64,000 bases of DNA, taken from assembly GCF_017565405.1 (NCBI RefSeq), contig NZ_JAGEKR010000010.1, forward strand, positions 1 to 64,000. The letters are read 5' to 3'. Under the pieces are notes generated by a model. That model searched no databases and was not told the origin of the DNA. It was given only the letters and a program-made list of their open reading frames with translations. Source of the stretch: Allobranchiibius sp. CTAmp26 (lineage in GTDB: Bacteria; Actinomycetota; Actinomycetes; Actinomycetales; Dermatophilaceae). Within the stretch, counting starts at the first letter, position 1, and the number at the start of each line of letters is the position of its first letter. Position numbers and translations under genes: made by a program. Positions 1 through 7,079 of this stretch are shown here, in pieces.

Positions 1-252
1 ACCGTTTGCCGGACAGTCCCGGACGACGAGGCCAGACCGTTTGGTTGCTTCAAAAGCGGCGCTTGCCGCGGCGGAATCCTTCAGCTCAATGATGTGCACG
101 CTGCCGGTCGGCGTCTGGTCGTCGCGAAACGTCGGTCCTCGCGCAATGAGCTGCGCAGCGAACCGGTCCATGTAGGACCAGTGCGCCTCGCTCAAGTTAT
201 CGCGCAGAACCGCGGAGCCGACCCGATCGCGGTGATAACAGAAGAACTGCAT
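1..252 (-). CDS. YciI-like (YCII domain) protein, 3' end cut by window edge
   Basis: An open frame of 84 codons runs off the left edge with no stop. The N-terminus begins MQFFCYHRDRVGS and continues with a HWSYMDRF segment, ARGPT, and TPTGSVHIIEL. This is the pattern of small ferredoxin-fold YciI-related proteins of about 95 residues, so only the last few residues should be missing. The family has a conserved His/Asp pair but mostly unknown substrates. The ATG at 252 is chosen because the family starts at this point; no good ribosome binding site is visible and in-frame GTG codons lie about 15 codons upstream. A GGCAC-N5-GTGCC inverted repeat at 314-328 lies upstream and could be an operator. 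Confidence 0.72.
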   Translation of the reverse strand, partial: MQFFCYHRDRVGSAVLRDNLSEAHWSYMDRFAAQLIARGPTFRDDQTPTGSVHIIELKDSAAASAAFEATKRSGLVVRDCPANG

Positions 253-576
253 CTCGGCATGATCGCCTACTCGAGCAAGTGGGCTGGGCACCACGCTCCG
301 GCGCGGCAGCCGTGGCACCGCTCGTGCCCTTCGCGATCTGCAATACGTGCCCCGCTAGCCGACCCCTTACCGGGCCGAACGCACACTGTTCGCATCATTG
401 TCGTGCGCTTCGCGCCGACAGCGTCGGTCGGACGCTTGCGCGCCGACAGCGGCAAATGAGTGCATTTCAAGTCGAATCTGTCCGTCCCGATTGAGGATCG
501 CTGACCGGTCGTCGTTCGACCTACGGCCCGTCCGCACATCCGGCCGGATTGACGCGCGCCGGCTAGGAGCTGGGAG
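253..576. other. Intergenic stretch, no gene supported
   Basis: No reading frame here has recognisable protein features. It should contain the promoter of the leftward YciI-like gene. A GGCAC-CGCTC-GTGCC inverted repeat (314-328) is the only structured site I see. The direct repeat GCGCCGACAGCG occurs twice around 415-450. Confidence 0.5.
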
Positions 577-595
577 CAGCGTCACCCTGACGCTG
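577..595 (-). terminator. Short hairpin after the HAD gene
   Basis: CAGCGTCA and TGACGCTG form an 8-bp perfect stem with a 3-nt loop, 15 bases beyond the stop of the leftward HAD gene. There is no T tract, as is common in high-GC actinomycetes, so termination is inferred from position and stem only. Confidence 0.45.
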
Positions 596-610
596 GTGCT
601 CGGGACGAGG

Positions 611-1327
611 TCAGTCAGCTGAGAGCAATTCGGTCAATGCCAACAAATTCTCGGATGAGAGGTCGAAGCGATCGTCGTCCGATGGCCGATCCGCGCCTGG
701 TCGGGCGATGTACGCGGTGCGGAATCCATGTTGCGCAGCGGCTCGCAGGTCCCATGGGTGGGCTGCGACGAAAAGCGTACTTGCCGGATTGATGCCGAGG
801 GTGTCGATTGTGTACTGGTACGCAGCAGGGGCCGGTTTGAACGTCTGTGCAGACCCTGTGGACAACGCGATGTCCCAGCTGATCGAGTTGGCGTTTGCGA
901 GCCACATAAGGGAGTCCAGGTCGCCGTTGCTCACGCCGGCGAGGAGTCGGTGGTGCCGAAGCATTGCAGTGCCGTCTGCCACGTCCGGCCACGCCGTGTA
1001 GGCACGATCCAAGAACGACACCAGGTTCGAGGCTTCCACCGACATGGTCCCGCCCAAGCTCGTGACCGCATCTCGCGCAGCACCGCTGACCAATTCGCTG
1101 TGCGGCTCCCAAGGGCTGGCGCCGTCGATGACAGCGTTCATGCGTTGCTCAAGAAATGTCACCCAGAGCTGGTGCAGGTCGTTCGGCATGTCCAGACCTG
1201 CCTGCGCCGCAACCTTTTCAGCGACGCTCGCCCATGCTGTGTCCTCGTCAACGAGGGTGCCAATCACGTCGAAAATGATCGCCTCGATCTGTTCTGGGAC
1301 GAACGGAGCGTTCTGCATGGCTTCCAT
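611..1327 (-). CDS. HAD-superfamily hydrolase, type II haloacid dehalogenase-like
   Basis: A cytoplasmic hydrolase of 238 residues with the HAD fold. Visible motifs are the nucleophile loop FDVIGTL (Asp20), motif II GVSNGD, the motif III lysine in TFKPAP, and a motif IV region VAAHPWDLRAA. The (S)-2-haloacid dehalogenase branch has D-x-Y-G-T with no second Asp; here the Tyr is Ile, and the missing second Asp argues against phosphatase activity. The length fits the family (220-240). ATG at 1327 is the furthest start; Met4 is an alternative. The gene is divergent from the aspartate-nucleophile hydrolase at 1712, and both share a palindrome, so the two may be co-regulated. The substrate is not known. 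Confidence 0.82.
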   Translation of the reverse strand: MEAMQNAPFVPEQIEAIIFDVIGTLVDEDTAWASVAEKVAAQAGLDMPNDLHQLWVTFLEQRMNAVIDGASPWEPHSELVSGAARDAVTSLGGTMSVEASNLVSFLDRAYTAWPDVADGTAMLRHHRLLAGVSNGDLDSLMWLANANSISWDIALSTGSAQTFKPAPAAYQYTIDTLGINPASTLFVAAHPWDLRAAAQHGFRTAYIARPGADRPSDDDRFDLSSENLLALTELLSAD

Positions 1328-1330
1328 TTA

Positions 1331-1342
1331 GGCACACGTGCC
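1331..1342. promoter_or_regulatory. Palindrome GGCAC-AC-GTGCC, putative operator of the HAD gene
   Basis: This inverted repeat (5-bp arms, 2-nt spacer) begins four bases upstream of the HAD start. The same arm sequence and spacing occurs at 1651-1662 before the divergent hydrolase. Two matching sites in one divergent intergenic region suggest one repressor, possibly TetR- or LacI-like; no regulator gene is adjacent. Confidence 0.5.
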
Positions 1343-1647
1343 GCAACGGCGCTACTCGTACGCGACGACGGCCCCGGATGCTTACGGCATGGCGCGAGCC
1401 GGTGGGGTGGATCGGACAAGCGTCTTCGCATCAATGCTCCCGCCATTGCCTGTGTATCTGGTGTCCGCGGACCCGTGGCGGGAGGTGACTTTGGTGGAGT
1501 TACGCCAAGGTCGGCCTCAACCTCCGCCAGGAAAGTACCGGAAGCAAAGTGGACGGAAGTGTTGGCGCAGTGCAGGGCTTCAGCACTCCAGTGCGATCAC
1601 TTCAATCAACACGCTGGGCTCCCCCCGTCTCCGTGCGCGGATCGCGC
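1343..1647. other. Divergent intergenic region, promoters only
   Basis: No coding frame is supported between the two hydrolase genes. I could not identify confident -35/-10 boxes. The region is bounded on both sides by the two GGCAC-N2-GTGCC palindromes. Confidence 0.45.
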
Positions 1648-1665
1648 CCTGGCACGCGTGCCAGG
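1648..1665. promoter_or_regulatory. Perfect 18-bp palindrome, putative operator of the alpha/beta hydrolase gene
   Basis: CCTGGCACGCGTGCCAGG is a perfect palindrome centred about 55 bases upstream of the ATG at 1712. Its core GGCAC-GC-GTGCC matches the site at 1331-1342. Position and symmetry fit a repressor operator; the cognate protein is unknown. Confidence 0.55.
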
Positions 1666-1711
1666 TGTTGCTCTATGGAGGACACTCTTGAGAAAGAGGG
1701 AAAGGTCGGTC

Positions 1712-2593
1712 ATGAGTCGCAGCCAGTCGTCCGCCGTGCCCGGTGTCGAGCATCACACGACGAGCGTCGCCGGCACCGAACTGCACTACGTCACCGCCGG
1801 CACCGCCGGTGAGCCAGTCCTGCTCGTCCACGGCTTCCCGGAGACCTGGTGGACGTTCCACAAACTCATCCCCCTCCTGGCGCGCGACCACCGTGTCGTT
1901 GCAGTCGACCTGCCCGGTGTCGGCGACTCCGCCGCTGATGGCTCCGACTTCGGGAGCGTGCTAGCTGCCACTGCTCTACACGAACTCATCGAGCACCTCG
2001 GTTGGGGACCAGTCCACCTCACTGGACAAGACATCGCCGGCAACACCATCTTTCGGCTCGCCGCCACCTACCCTGACGACGTCCGCAGCCTGACCGCCAT
2101 CGAGACAGGCCTGAGCGGTTTCGGTTGGGAGCGCTTCGCCGACGTCGCCCACGGCGGCGCCTGGCACGTCGGCGCGCTGGCCACTCCCGGCATAGCCGAG
2201 TTTGTCTTCACTGGCCGGGCCCGCGACTACTTCGCCCAGTACTGGTACCCCCACCTCACATGGGTGCCCGGTGCAGTCACCGATACGGACCTCGATGAGT
2301 TCGCGCGCACCTACGAGCGTCCCAACGGCTGGCGCGGCATGCACGGGCTCTATGCCGCCGCACTTGCCGAAGGCGATGACATCAAGGCATTGGCCGACGC
2401 CAAGACCCTTGCAGCCCCCGTCCTCGCGGTTGGCGCGATGAGCCATCCCTCCACCGCCGAGACCATGCGCCAAGTCGCAGCGAACGACGTGACCGTCGTT
2501 CACCTCGAGTCTGTCGGGCACCACCCCGCCCTCGAAGCCCCCGACCAGCTCGCCAACGCCCTCAGCGAGTTCATCGCCAGCATCAGGCCCTGA
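1712..2593 (+). CDS. Alpha/beta hydrolase with Asp nucleophile (epoxide hydrolase / fluoroacetate dehalogenase-like)
   Basis: A 293-residue alpha/beta hydrolase. The oxyanion motif HGFPETWW (40-47) and the nucleophile elbow GQDIAG with Asp107 place it among epoxide hydrolases and haloalkane/haloacetate dehalogenases rather than serine esterases. The catalytic His is in the GHHPALEAP segment near residue 270. The frame is open far upstream, but similarity begins at this ATG; AGAAAGAGGGAAAGG just upstream gives a purine-rich ribosome binding site. It diverges from a haloacid-dehalogenase-type HAD gene, which makes C-halogen or epoxide hydrolysis the best guess. Sequence alone does not separate the two activities. 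Confidence 0.82.
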   Translation: MSRSQSSAVPGVEHHTTSVAGTELHYVTAGTAGEPVLLVHGFPETWWTFHKLIPLLARDHRVVAVDLPGVGDSAADGSDFGSVLAATALHELIEHLGWGPVHLTGQDIAGNTIFRLAATYPDDVRSLTAIETGLSGFGWERFADVAHGGAWHVGALATPGIAEFVFTGRARDYFAQYWYPHLTWVPGAVTDTDLDEFARTYERPNGWRGMHGLYAAALAEGDDIKALADAKTLAAPVLAVGAMSHPSTAETMRQVAANDVTVVHLESVGHHPALEAPDQLANALSEFIASIRP

Positions 2594-2946
2594 TGAATAC
2601 TCCACCCGATGTGCTCCCACCTGCCACTCCTCCAGGGCTGGGGTGCCAGCCAGGAAGCCGGCACAGGTAGATAGCGGATCGGGTTCGGTAAGGCAACGGT
2701 CACCGGTGGGCGACCCGGCTGCGGGCGCTTCCCAGGCCTGCGCCGCGGTCGCCTCTGCAGGTCCGCTGAGATGATCACGAGTGCCCGCATGGGATCGCTG
2801 ATCGGGGCATTGGACATCTCTACCCCCAACGCCGTCGCAGTTGACCGGCAGTGGTCTGCCTAAGGTCGGGCCTGGTCGGGAATGGTCCCGGCGAGTGTCT
2901 GCACATCTGCAGATAAGGACACGCCATCGACGGGTCATCGGGCCCG
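2594..2946. other. Intergenic stretch of about 350 bp, nothing recognised
   Basis: No credible gene or RNA is visible. It should contain the end of the hydrolase transcript and the promoter for the gene at 2947. A purine-rich AAGGAC lies near 2915, too far upstream to serve the annotated start. Confidence 0.4.
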
Positions 2947-4032
2947 GTGGCTAACGTCAACCGCATGGGCGACCAGCACGACGAGAAGCCAGATGAGGAC
3001 GAGCCGGAGCGGGGTGGCTCCGATGAGGACGTCGACGCCTCGCCCGAAGAAGAAACTGACTCCCCGGTTTCCCCGGGCGAACTGGGGCTCGCACTTCCGC
3101 TGATCGACCCCGAAATATTCAGGATCGTCGCGACGCTTCCGCCCCTAATCGACCCCGCCATCTTCGGCGCCATCGATCAGCTGCGGTTTCAGTCCACCGA
3201 GATCGCCGCGGCCGTGGCACCTGTCACCGAGAGTCTGAACCTGCACCTTGCGGAGTCGATCACGCGGGCGTGGCCCAAGATCGATCTGACTCCCCTGCTT
3301 CCGGCCTTCGATGTCACGACGTTCTTGCCCAAGCTCGACCTCGCAGCCTTGATGCCGGACTTTCGGGCGCTGTTGGAGGACCTCCGACGTCACGAACCAC
3401 CGAATTGGCCCCCGGGCGTCGACTTCGACCGGGTCGTCGAGGTAATCCGCGACGATGGCCTGCCGCTGGTCTGGGTGCCGCGGGCCGAACTCGTCAAGGA
3501 GGTAATCGACGCCGAGGACAGGGCGGCACGGGTCGCGGTGCTGCTAGCTCACGTCACCGAGCTTGTGCACGACTGCCGAACTGTCCTGCCGGGGGTTACC
3601 TACGCAGGGCTATCAGGCCAGCGAAAGCTCGCCGCACGCTGTGTGGAGGCCCTGGAACAGGGACATCACGAGGCCGCCCAGGCGCTGGCGGTAGCCGTCA
3701 TCGAGACGGCTGTCTCCCGTACCTTGGGCGGCAACTATGCACAGGTGAAGCAGCAGGTGCTGTTTGACCCGGACCTTGTGCCATACACCGAACTGCGGCT
3801 GCGGGCGGCCCTCGCCCCGATCCATCGGTTCTACACCGACTGGAGCCCCAAGTCGCCGCATCCGGCACCCGAGGCGGTCAGCCGCCACGTCAGCGTCCAC
3901 CACGCTGACCCCAGCCACTACACCGAGGCCAACTCCCTCATAGCCGTCCTGCTCGCCTGTTCGGTCCTTCGCGCTCTTCAAGAGTTGCAACAGCTGGTCG
4001 AAGCCTCAGGACCGGACCAAGAGACAGCCTGA
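2947..4032 (+). CDS. Unknown protein with acidic N-terminus and C-terminal RX4H (HEPN-like) motif
   Basis: I do not recognise the family. The 361 residues start with about 40 mostly Asp/Glu/Ser/Pro residues. Then come repeated PLIDPEIF / PLIDPAIF and PKIDLTPLL / PKLDLAALM units (about 48-140), and then an alpha-helical half. Near the C-terminus SRHVSVHH followed by YTEANSLIAVLLA resembles the RX4-6H catalytic helix and the trailing Asn-helix of HEPN RNases. HEPN domains occur in toxin-antitoxin and abortive-infection proteins, but no antitoxin partner is adjacent. The start is GTG at 2947; ATG at 2965 is equally possible and neither has a strong ribosome binding site. Confidence 0.6.
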   Translation: MANVNRMGDQHDEKPDEDEPERGGSDEDVDASPEEETDSPVSPGELGLALPLIDPEIFRIVATLPPLIDPAIFGAIDQLRFQSTEIAAAVAPVTESLNLHLAESITRAWPKIDLTPLLPAFDVTTFLPKLDLAALMPDFRALLEDLRRHEPPNWPPGVDFDRVVEVIRDDGLPLVWVPRAELVKEVIDAEDRAARVAVLLAHVTELVHDCRTVLPGVTYAGLSGQRKLAARCVEALEQGHHEAAQALAVAVIETAVSRTLGGNYAQVKQQVLFDPDLVPYTELRLRAALAPIHRFYTDWSPKSPHPAPEAVSRHVSVHHADPSHYTEANSLIAVLLACSVLRALQELQQLVEASGPDQETA

Positions 4033-4085
4033 CGATGACCCGCGTGCCGACGTGTCGTCATCGGAAGCACAGCAGATCCATGTCC

Positions 4086-4119
4086 TCGTTTACCGGCGCC
4101 CTGGTGCTCCGGTAAACGA
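4086..4119. terminator. Hairpin between convergent genes, probably bidirectional terminator
   Basis: TCGTTTACCGG and CCGGTAAACGA form a perfect 11-bp stem with a 12-nt loop. It lies 54 bases after the stop of the rightward RX4H gene and before the end of the leftward membrane-protein gene. No T tract is present. Confidence 0.6.
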
Positions 4120-4191
4120 CTTTGGAAGGCGACCCGCAGGTGATCGGCGCGCGGAGCGTGCCACAACCGGATGCCGTGCCGCGCTGCTCCA

Positions 4192-4446
4192 TTACATCCC
4201 CCTGTCTGTCGTGGGCTTGGCGACATCGTCAACGCCATCAGAATTGTCATTGCGCCAGCACAACGCGGACACCAGATATGCCATGAACAGCAGCAGGAAC
4301 ACGGTGCCGAATATGCCTATCCAATCCGGCCCGCCGGTGATCACCAGTGCCCACTGCCCAGCTCCCACCAGCCCGTACAGCCCCCCGAATATCCAGGACT
4401 GCCTCCGCGTCCGGGTGAAGCCCCACCGTCCCCCAGGTCTACCCAT
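4192..4446 (-). CDS. Small two-helix membrane protein, function unknown
   Basis: An 84-residue product starting MGRPGGRWGFTRTRRQSW. A basic N-terminus is followed by two hydrophobic spans (about 19-40 and 43-67) and a polar tail, so it is an integral inner-membrane protein with both ends probably cytoplasmic. The ATG at 4446 is chosen because the tandem copy near 5040 conserves the sequence from exactly this point, although the duplicated DNA continues upstream of it; a TTG at 4494 would add 16 residues. No clear ribosome binding site is visible. The gene is convergent with the RX4H gene. No function can be given. Confidence 0.55.
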   Translation of the reverse strand: MGRPGGRWGFTRTRRQSWIFGGLYGLVGAGQWALVITGGPDWIGIFGTVFLLLFMAYLVSALCWRNDNSDGVDDVAKPTTDRGM

Positions 4447-4520
4447 TCGCAGATCTTGACACCGTCTTAGTCCACGTAGGACAAGTAGGGCCAAGCGACC
4501 GGCGCCCCGTTTGCCGAACC
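4325..4520. repeat. Tandem duplication, copy 1 (intact gene plus upstream region)
   Basis: By eye this segment aligns with 4915-5115, including the start of the small membrane gene and about 70 bp upstream of it, through the shared CCCGTTTGCCGAAC near 4510 and 5105. The two copies are about 594 bp apart in direct orientation. Similarity fades towards the gene's 3' end. Confidence 0.7.
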
Positions 4521-4694
4521 ATCGCCGGCGACCAAACGAGCGCTGGGCCTGGCCGGAGGCGTCTGGATCCGACGCGTCCGGATCGGTGTCCTCTACGGGA
4601 CACCCGTTGGCCGCCCGGCAGCCAATCGCCGACTGGTAACGGGCTCGTGAGGTTGGTTCAGCAAGTTCACAGCGTAGTCACCTAGACACAGCGG

Positions 4695-4811
4695 GTGATC
4701 TATTTCGAATCTCTGAAAAGTACCGGCGGCCACTCTGGCCCTATCCCAATCATCGCAACTGTGGGCATCATCATCATGGTCGTCATAATTGGATATAGAA
4801 AGTTCAAGTGA
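4695..4811 (+). CDS. Possible 38-residue single-span membrane peptide
   Basis: This GTG-initiated frame is bounded upstream by an in-frame TAG at 4683 and ends at TGA 4809-4811. The product has a polar N-terminal third, then a clean hydrophobic helix (IPIIATVGIIIMVVIIGY), and finishes RKFK, a typical single-span topology with a positive-inside tail. The stretch is clearly AT-richer than its surroundings and uses ATA, AGA and AAA codons rare elsewhere in the window, hinting at foreign origin. It lies between the two copies of the duplicated membrane-gene region. There is no visible ribosome binding site and the GTG is a guess, so translation is uncertain. Confidence 0.3.
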   Translation: MIYFESLKSTGGHSGPIPIIATVGIIIMVVIIGYRKFK

Positions 4812-4864
4812 CTTAACTGGTCAAACGCACGACTGCGGTCATAGATGCAGGATCACGATGATAG

Positions 4865-5040
4865 AACCGGAGCCAGCAGCAGTGCTCGAACCAGAGCACC
4901 GCAGATCTGCCCTGCCGCTCGCCCCACCGGCGATCACCAACGCCCGCTGCTCAGCTCCCACCAGCCCTGTAGCGCCCCCGAAGATCCAGGACTGCCTCCC
5001 GCGTACGAGTGATGCCCCACCGTCCCCCAGGTTTACCCAT
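4865..5040 (-). pseudogene. Frameshifted tandem copy of the two-helix membrane gene
   Basis: The segment begins MGKPGGRWGITRTR, nearly identical to the intact gene starting at 4446. An extra C on the plus strand within 4998-5000 (CTCCC against CTCC in copy 1) then shifts the frame. After the insertion the +1 frame resumes RQSWIFGGATGLVGAEQ, matching the first helix of the intact gene. The second helix has degenerated. The coding copy is therefore broken and eroding. Confidence 0.7.
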
Positions 5041-5115
5041 CCGCAGATCCCGACACCGTCCAAGATCACGTCCAACAACTATGGGCCGAGCGAGCGGCGT
5101 CCCGTTTGCCGAACG
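4915..5115. repeat. Tandem duplication, copy 2 (decayed)
   Basis: This is the direct-repeat partner of 4325-4520. It carries the frameshifted membrane-gene copy and its upstream DNA up to the shared CCCGTTTGCCGAAC. From there to the cysE stop at 5324 I see no gene. Confidence 0.7.
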
Positions 5116-5323
5116 GGATACGGCGAAGGCGCAGGTCACCGCACTGGTCCCGGCGCAGTCGTCCCGCAGCACCCGTCCGCATGGACATTCCGGGAAAGGA
5201 ACCCTCAACGACACCCCGCCCGATCTGCGAAGGGCATTACCTGACGTGCCGTTCTGCGACACGGGCAAGCCACGACTCCCGGGCTGAGCGCACGATCGCA
5301 GTGCGCTGCTGCCAGATCCCCGC

Positions 5324-5938
5324 TCAGATGTGGATCGCCGGGTCCGCCCATACGTCGTACGCATCGTCGCCCGTGTGCACGAACCGCACCTTGGCTGGGA
5401 TGCCGGTCGCGACCGCCCGCGGCGGTACGTCCTTGACCACCACGGCGTTCGCGCCGATCTGCGCCTCGGGGCCGACCCGGATGGGTCCGAGCACCCGCGC
5501 GCCCGCGCCGATGGTGACGCGGTCGCCGACGGTCGGGTGACGCTTGACGCGATTGAGCGAGCGTCCGCCGAGAGTGACGCCGTGATAGAGCAGCACGTCG
5601 TCACCGACCTCGGCGGTCTCCCCGATCACCACACCCATCCCGTGATCGATGAAGAGGCGCTTGCCGATGGTGGCGCCGGGGTGGATCTCCACCCCGGTCG
5701 CCGCCCGCGCGGCCTGTGAGACCAATCGCGCCGGCAGACGCCAGCGTCCCCCTCTGGACCACATCCGGTGCGCCGCACGATGCATCCAGACCGCCTGCAG
5801 ACCCGGGGACGTGAGCACCATCTCCACCCGTGAGGTGGCCGCCGGGTCCCGCGCGATCGCCGCGTCCACGTCCTGCAGGAACGCTGCGTACGTGCTGCGC
5901 AACCCGCGGGACAACTGGCCGTCGGTGAGGGTGGGCAC
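5324..5938 (-). CDS. cysE: Serine O-acetyltransferase (short, EpsC/CysE-type)
   Basis: It makes O-acetylserine from serine and acetyl-CoA for cysteine synthesis in the cytoplasm. The 204 residues have an N-terminal helical part and then a left-handed beta helix of hexapeptide repeats. Visible motifs are [18 protein letters not shown] with the catalytic Asp-His region, [10 protein letters not shown], and a closing [11 protein letters not shown]. The length matches the short actinobacterial form. It starts at GTG 5938, two bases after the cysK stop, so the two are translated from one message in the order cysK-cysE. The C-terminal tail that docks into CysK is present but does not end in the classical Ile. 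Confidence 0.93.
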   Translation of the reverse strand: MPTLTDGQLSRGLRSTYAAFLQDVDAAIARDPAATSRVEMVLTSPGLQAVWMHRAAHRMWSRGGRWRLPARLVSQAARAATGVEIHPGATIGKRLFIDHGMGVVIGETAEVGDDVLLYHGVTLGGRSLNRVKRHPTVGDRVTIGAGARVLGPIRVGPEAQIGANAVVVKDVPPRAVATGIPAKVRFVHTGDDAYDVWADPAIHI

Positions 5939-5940
5939 GG

Positions 5941-6876
5941 TCAGTCGACCAAGCCCTCGAAGAGGATGGTCGACAGGTAGCGCTCGCCGAAGCTGGGGAT
6001 GATGACCACGATGGTCTTGCCGGCGTTCTCAGGCCGTGCGGCCACCTGCGCGGCGGCGGCCAGCGCGGTGCCGGAGGACAGGCCGACGAGCAGCCCCTCC
6101 TCGCGGGCGGCCTTGCGGGCCCACTCCACCGAGGTCGCGGCGTTGATGTCGATGACCTCGTCGTAGATCTCGCGGTCGAGGATCTCGGGCACGAAGTTGG
6201 CGCCGAGTCCCTGGATCTTGTGCGGGCCGGGCTGTCCGCCGTTGAGGATCGGGGACTCCTCCGGCTCCACGGCGATCATCTGCACGCTGGGCTTGCGCTC
6301 CTTCAGCACCTGGCCGACGCCGGTGATGGTGCCGCCGGTGCCGATGCCGGCGACCACGATGTCGACCTTGCCGTCGGTGTCGCGCCAAATCTCCTCGGCC
6401 GTCGTACGACGGTGCACCTCGGGGTTGGCCTCGTTGGCGAACTGGCGGGCCAGGATGCCGCCTCGTTCGTGCGCGATCTCCTCGGAGCGGGCGACCGCGC
6501 CCTTCATGCCCTCGGAAGCGGGCGTGAGGACGAGCTCGGCGCCGAAGCCGCGCAGCAGTGCGCGCCGCTCCTTGCTCATGCTCTCGGGCATCGCCAGCAC
6601 GACCTTGTACCCCTTGGCGGCACCGACCATCGCGAGGGCGATCCCGGTGTTGCCGGAGGTGGCCTCGACGATCGTGCCGCCCGGCTTCAGCTGCCCGCTG
6701 TCCTCGGCCGCCTTGATGATGGCCGCACCGATGCGGTCCTTCACCGACGCGCCGGGGTTGTTGAACTCCAGCTTCGCCGCGACGACGGTGCCGCTGTCGG
6801 CCGTGTCGATGATCCGGTTGATCCGGACCAGCGGCGTGTTGCCGATCGCCTGGGTGACGTCGTCGAGAATGGGCAT
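5941..6876 (-). CDS. cysK: Cysteine synthase A (O-acetylserine sulfhydrylase)
   Basis: This PLP enzyme of 311 residues condenses O-acetylserine with sulfide to give cysteine. Lys46 in [10 protein letters not shown] is the Schiff-base lysine; [12 protein letters not shown] is the substrate-binding loop; [12 protein letters not shown] binds the PLP phosphate. The frame stays open upstream, but ATG 6876 with AAGGCGGA six bases before it gives the standard [18 protein letters not shown]-terminus and family length. It is followed directly by cysE. About 200 bp separate it from the divergent gene at 7080. Confidence 0.95.
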   Translation of the reverse strand: MPILDDVTQAIGNTPLVRINRIIDTADSGTVVAAKLEFNNPGASVKDRIGAAIIKAAEDSGQLKPGGTIVEATSGNTGIALAMVGAAKGYKVVLAMPESMSKERRALLRGFGAELVLTPASEGMKGAVARSEEIAHERGGILARQFANEANPEVHRRTTAEEIWRDTDGKVDIVVAGIGTGGTITGVGQVLKERKPSVQMIAVEPEESPILNGGQPGPHKIQGLGANFVPEILDREIYDEVIDINAATSVEWARKAAREEGLLVGLSSGTALAAAAQVAARPENAGKTIVVIIPSFGERYLSTILFEGLVD

Positions 6877-7079
6877 GCGATCCGCCTTCGATTCGTGGCC
6901 CCATGACGGGGCATTCGGGCTTGCTGTTGCGGCAACCGCCGCGTGGTTATGCCTATTCCAACAGGCCGTTATCACCCTCGCAAGCTGGGGGCTCGCGCGA
7001 CCCGCCCACTCACGCCTCGGCACGGGCGAGACCCGGCTACCGGCGTACCGCCGAGTAGAGCGTCAGTAGGATCGCGAGC

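Noticed and set aside
728-1711. N-terminal extension of the alpha/beta hydrolase frame
   Set aside because: The extra 328 codons run antisense through the HAD gene; the hydrolase similarity and the ribosome binding site both place the start at 1712.
4052-4459. Rightward 135-codon frame over the small membrane gene
   Set aside because: The leftward frame has two clean membrane helices and a conserved tandem copy; the rightward frame has no feature.
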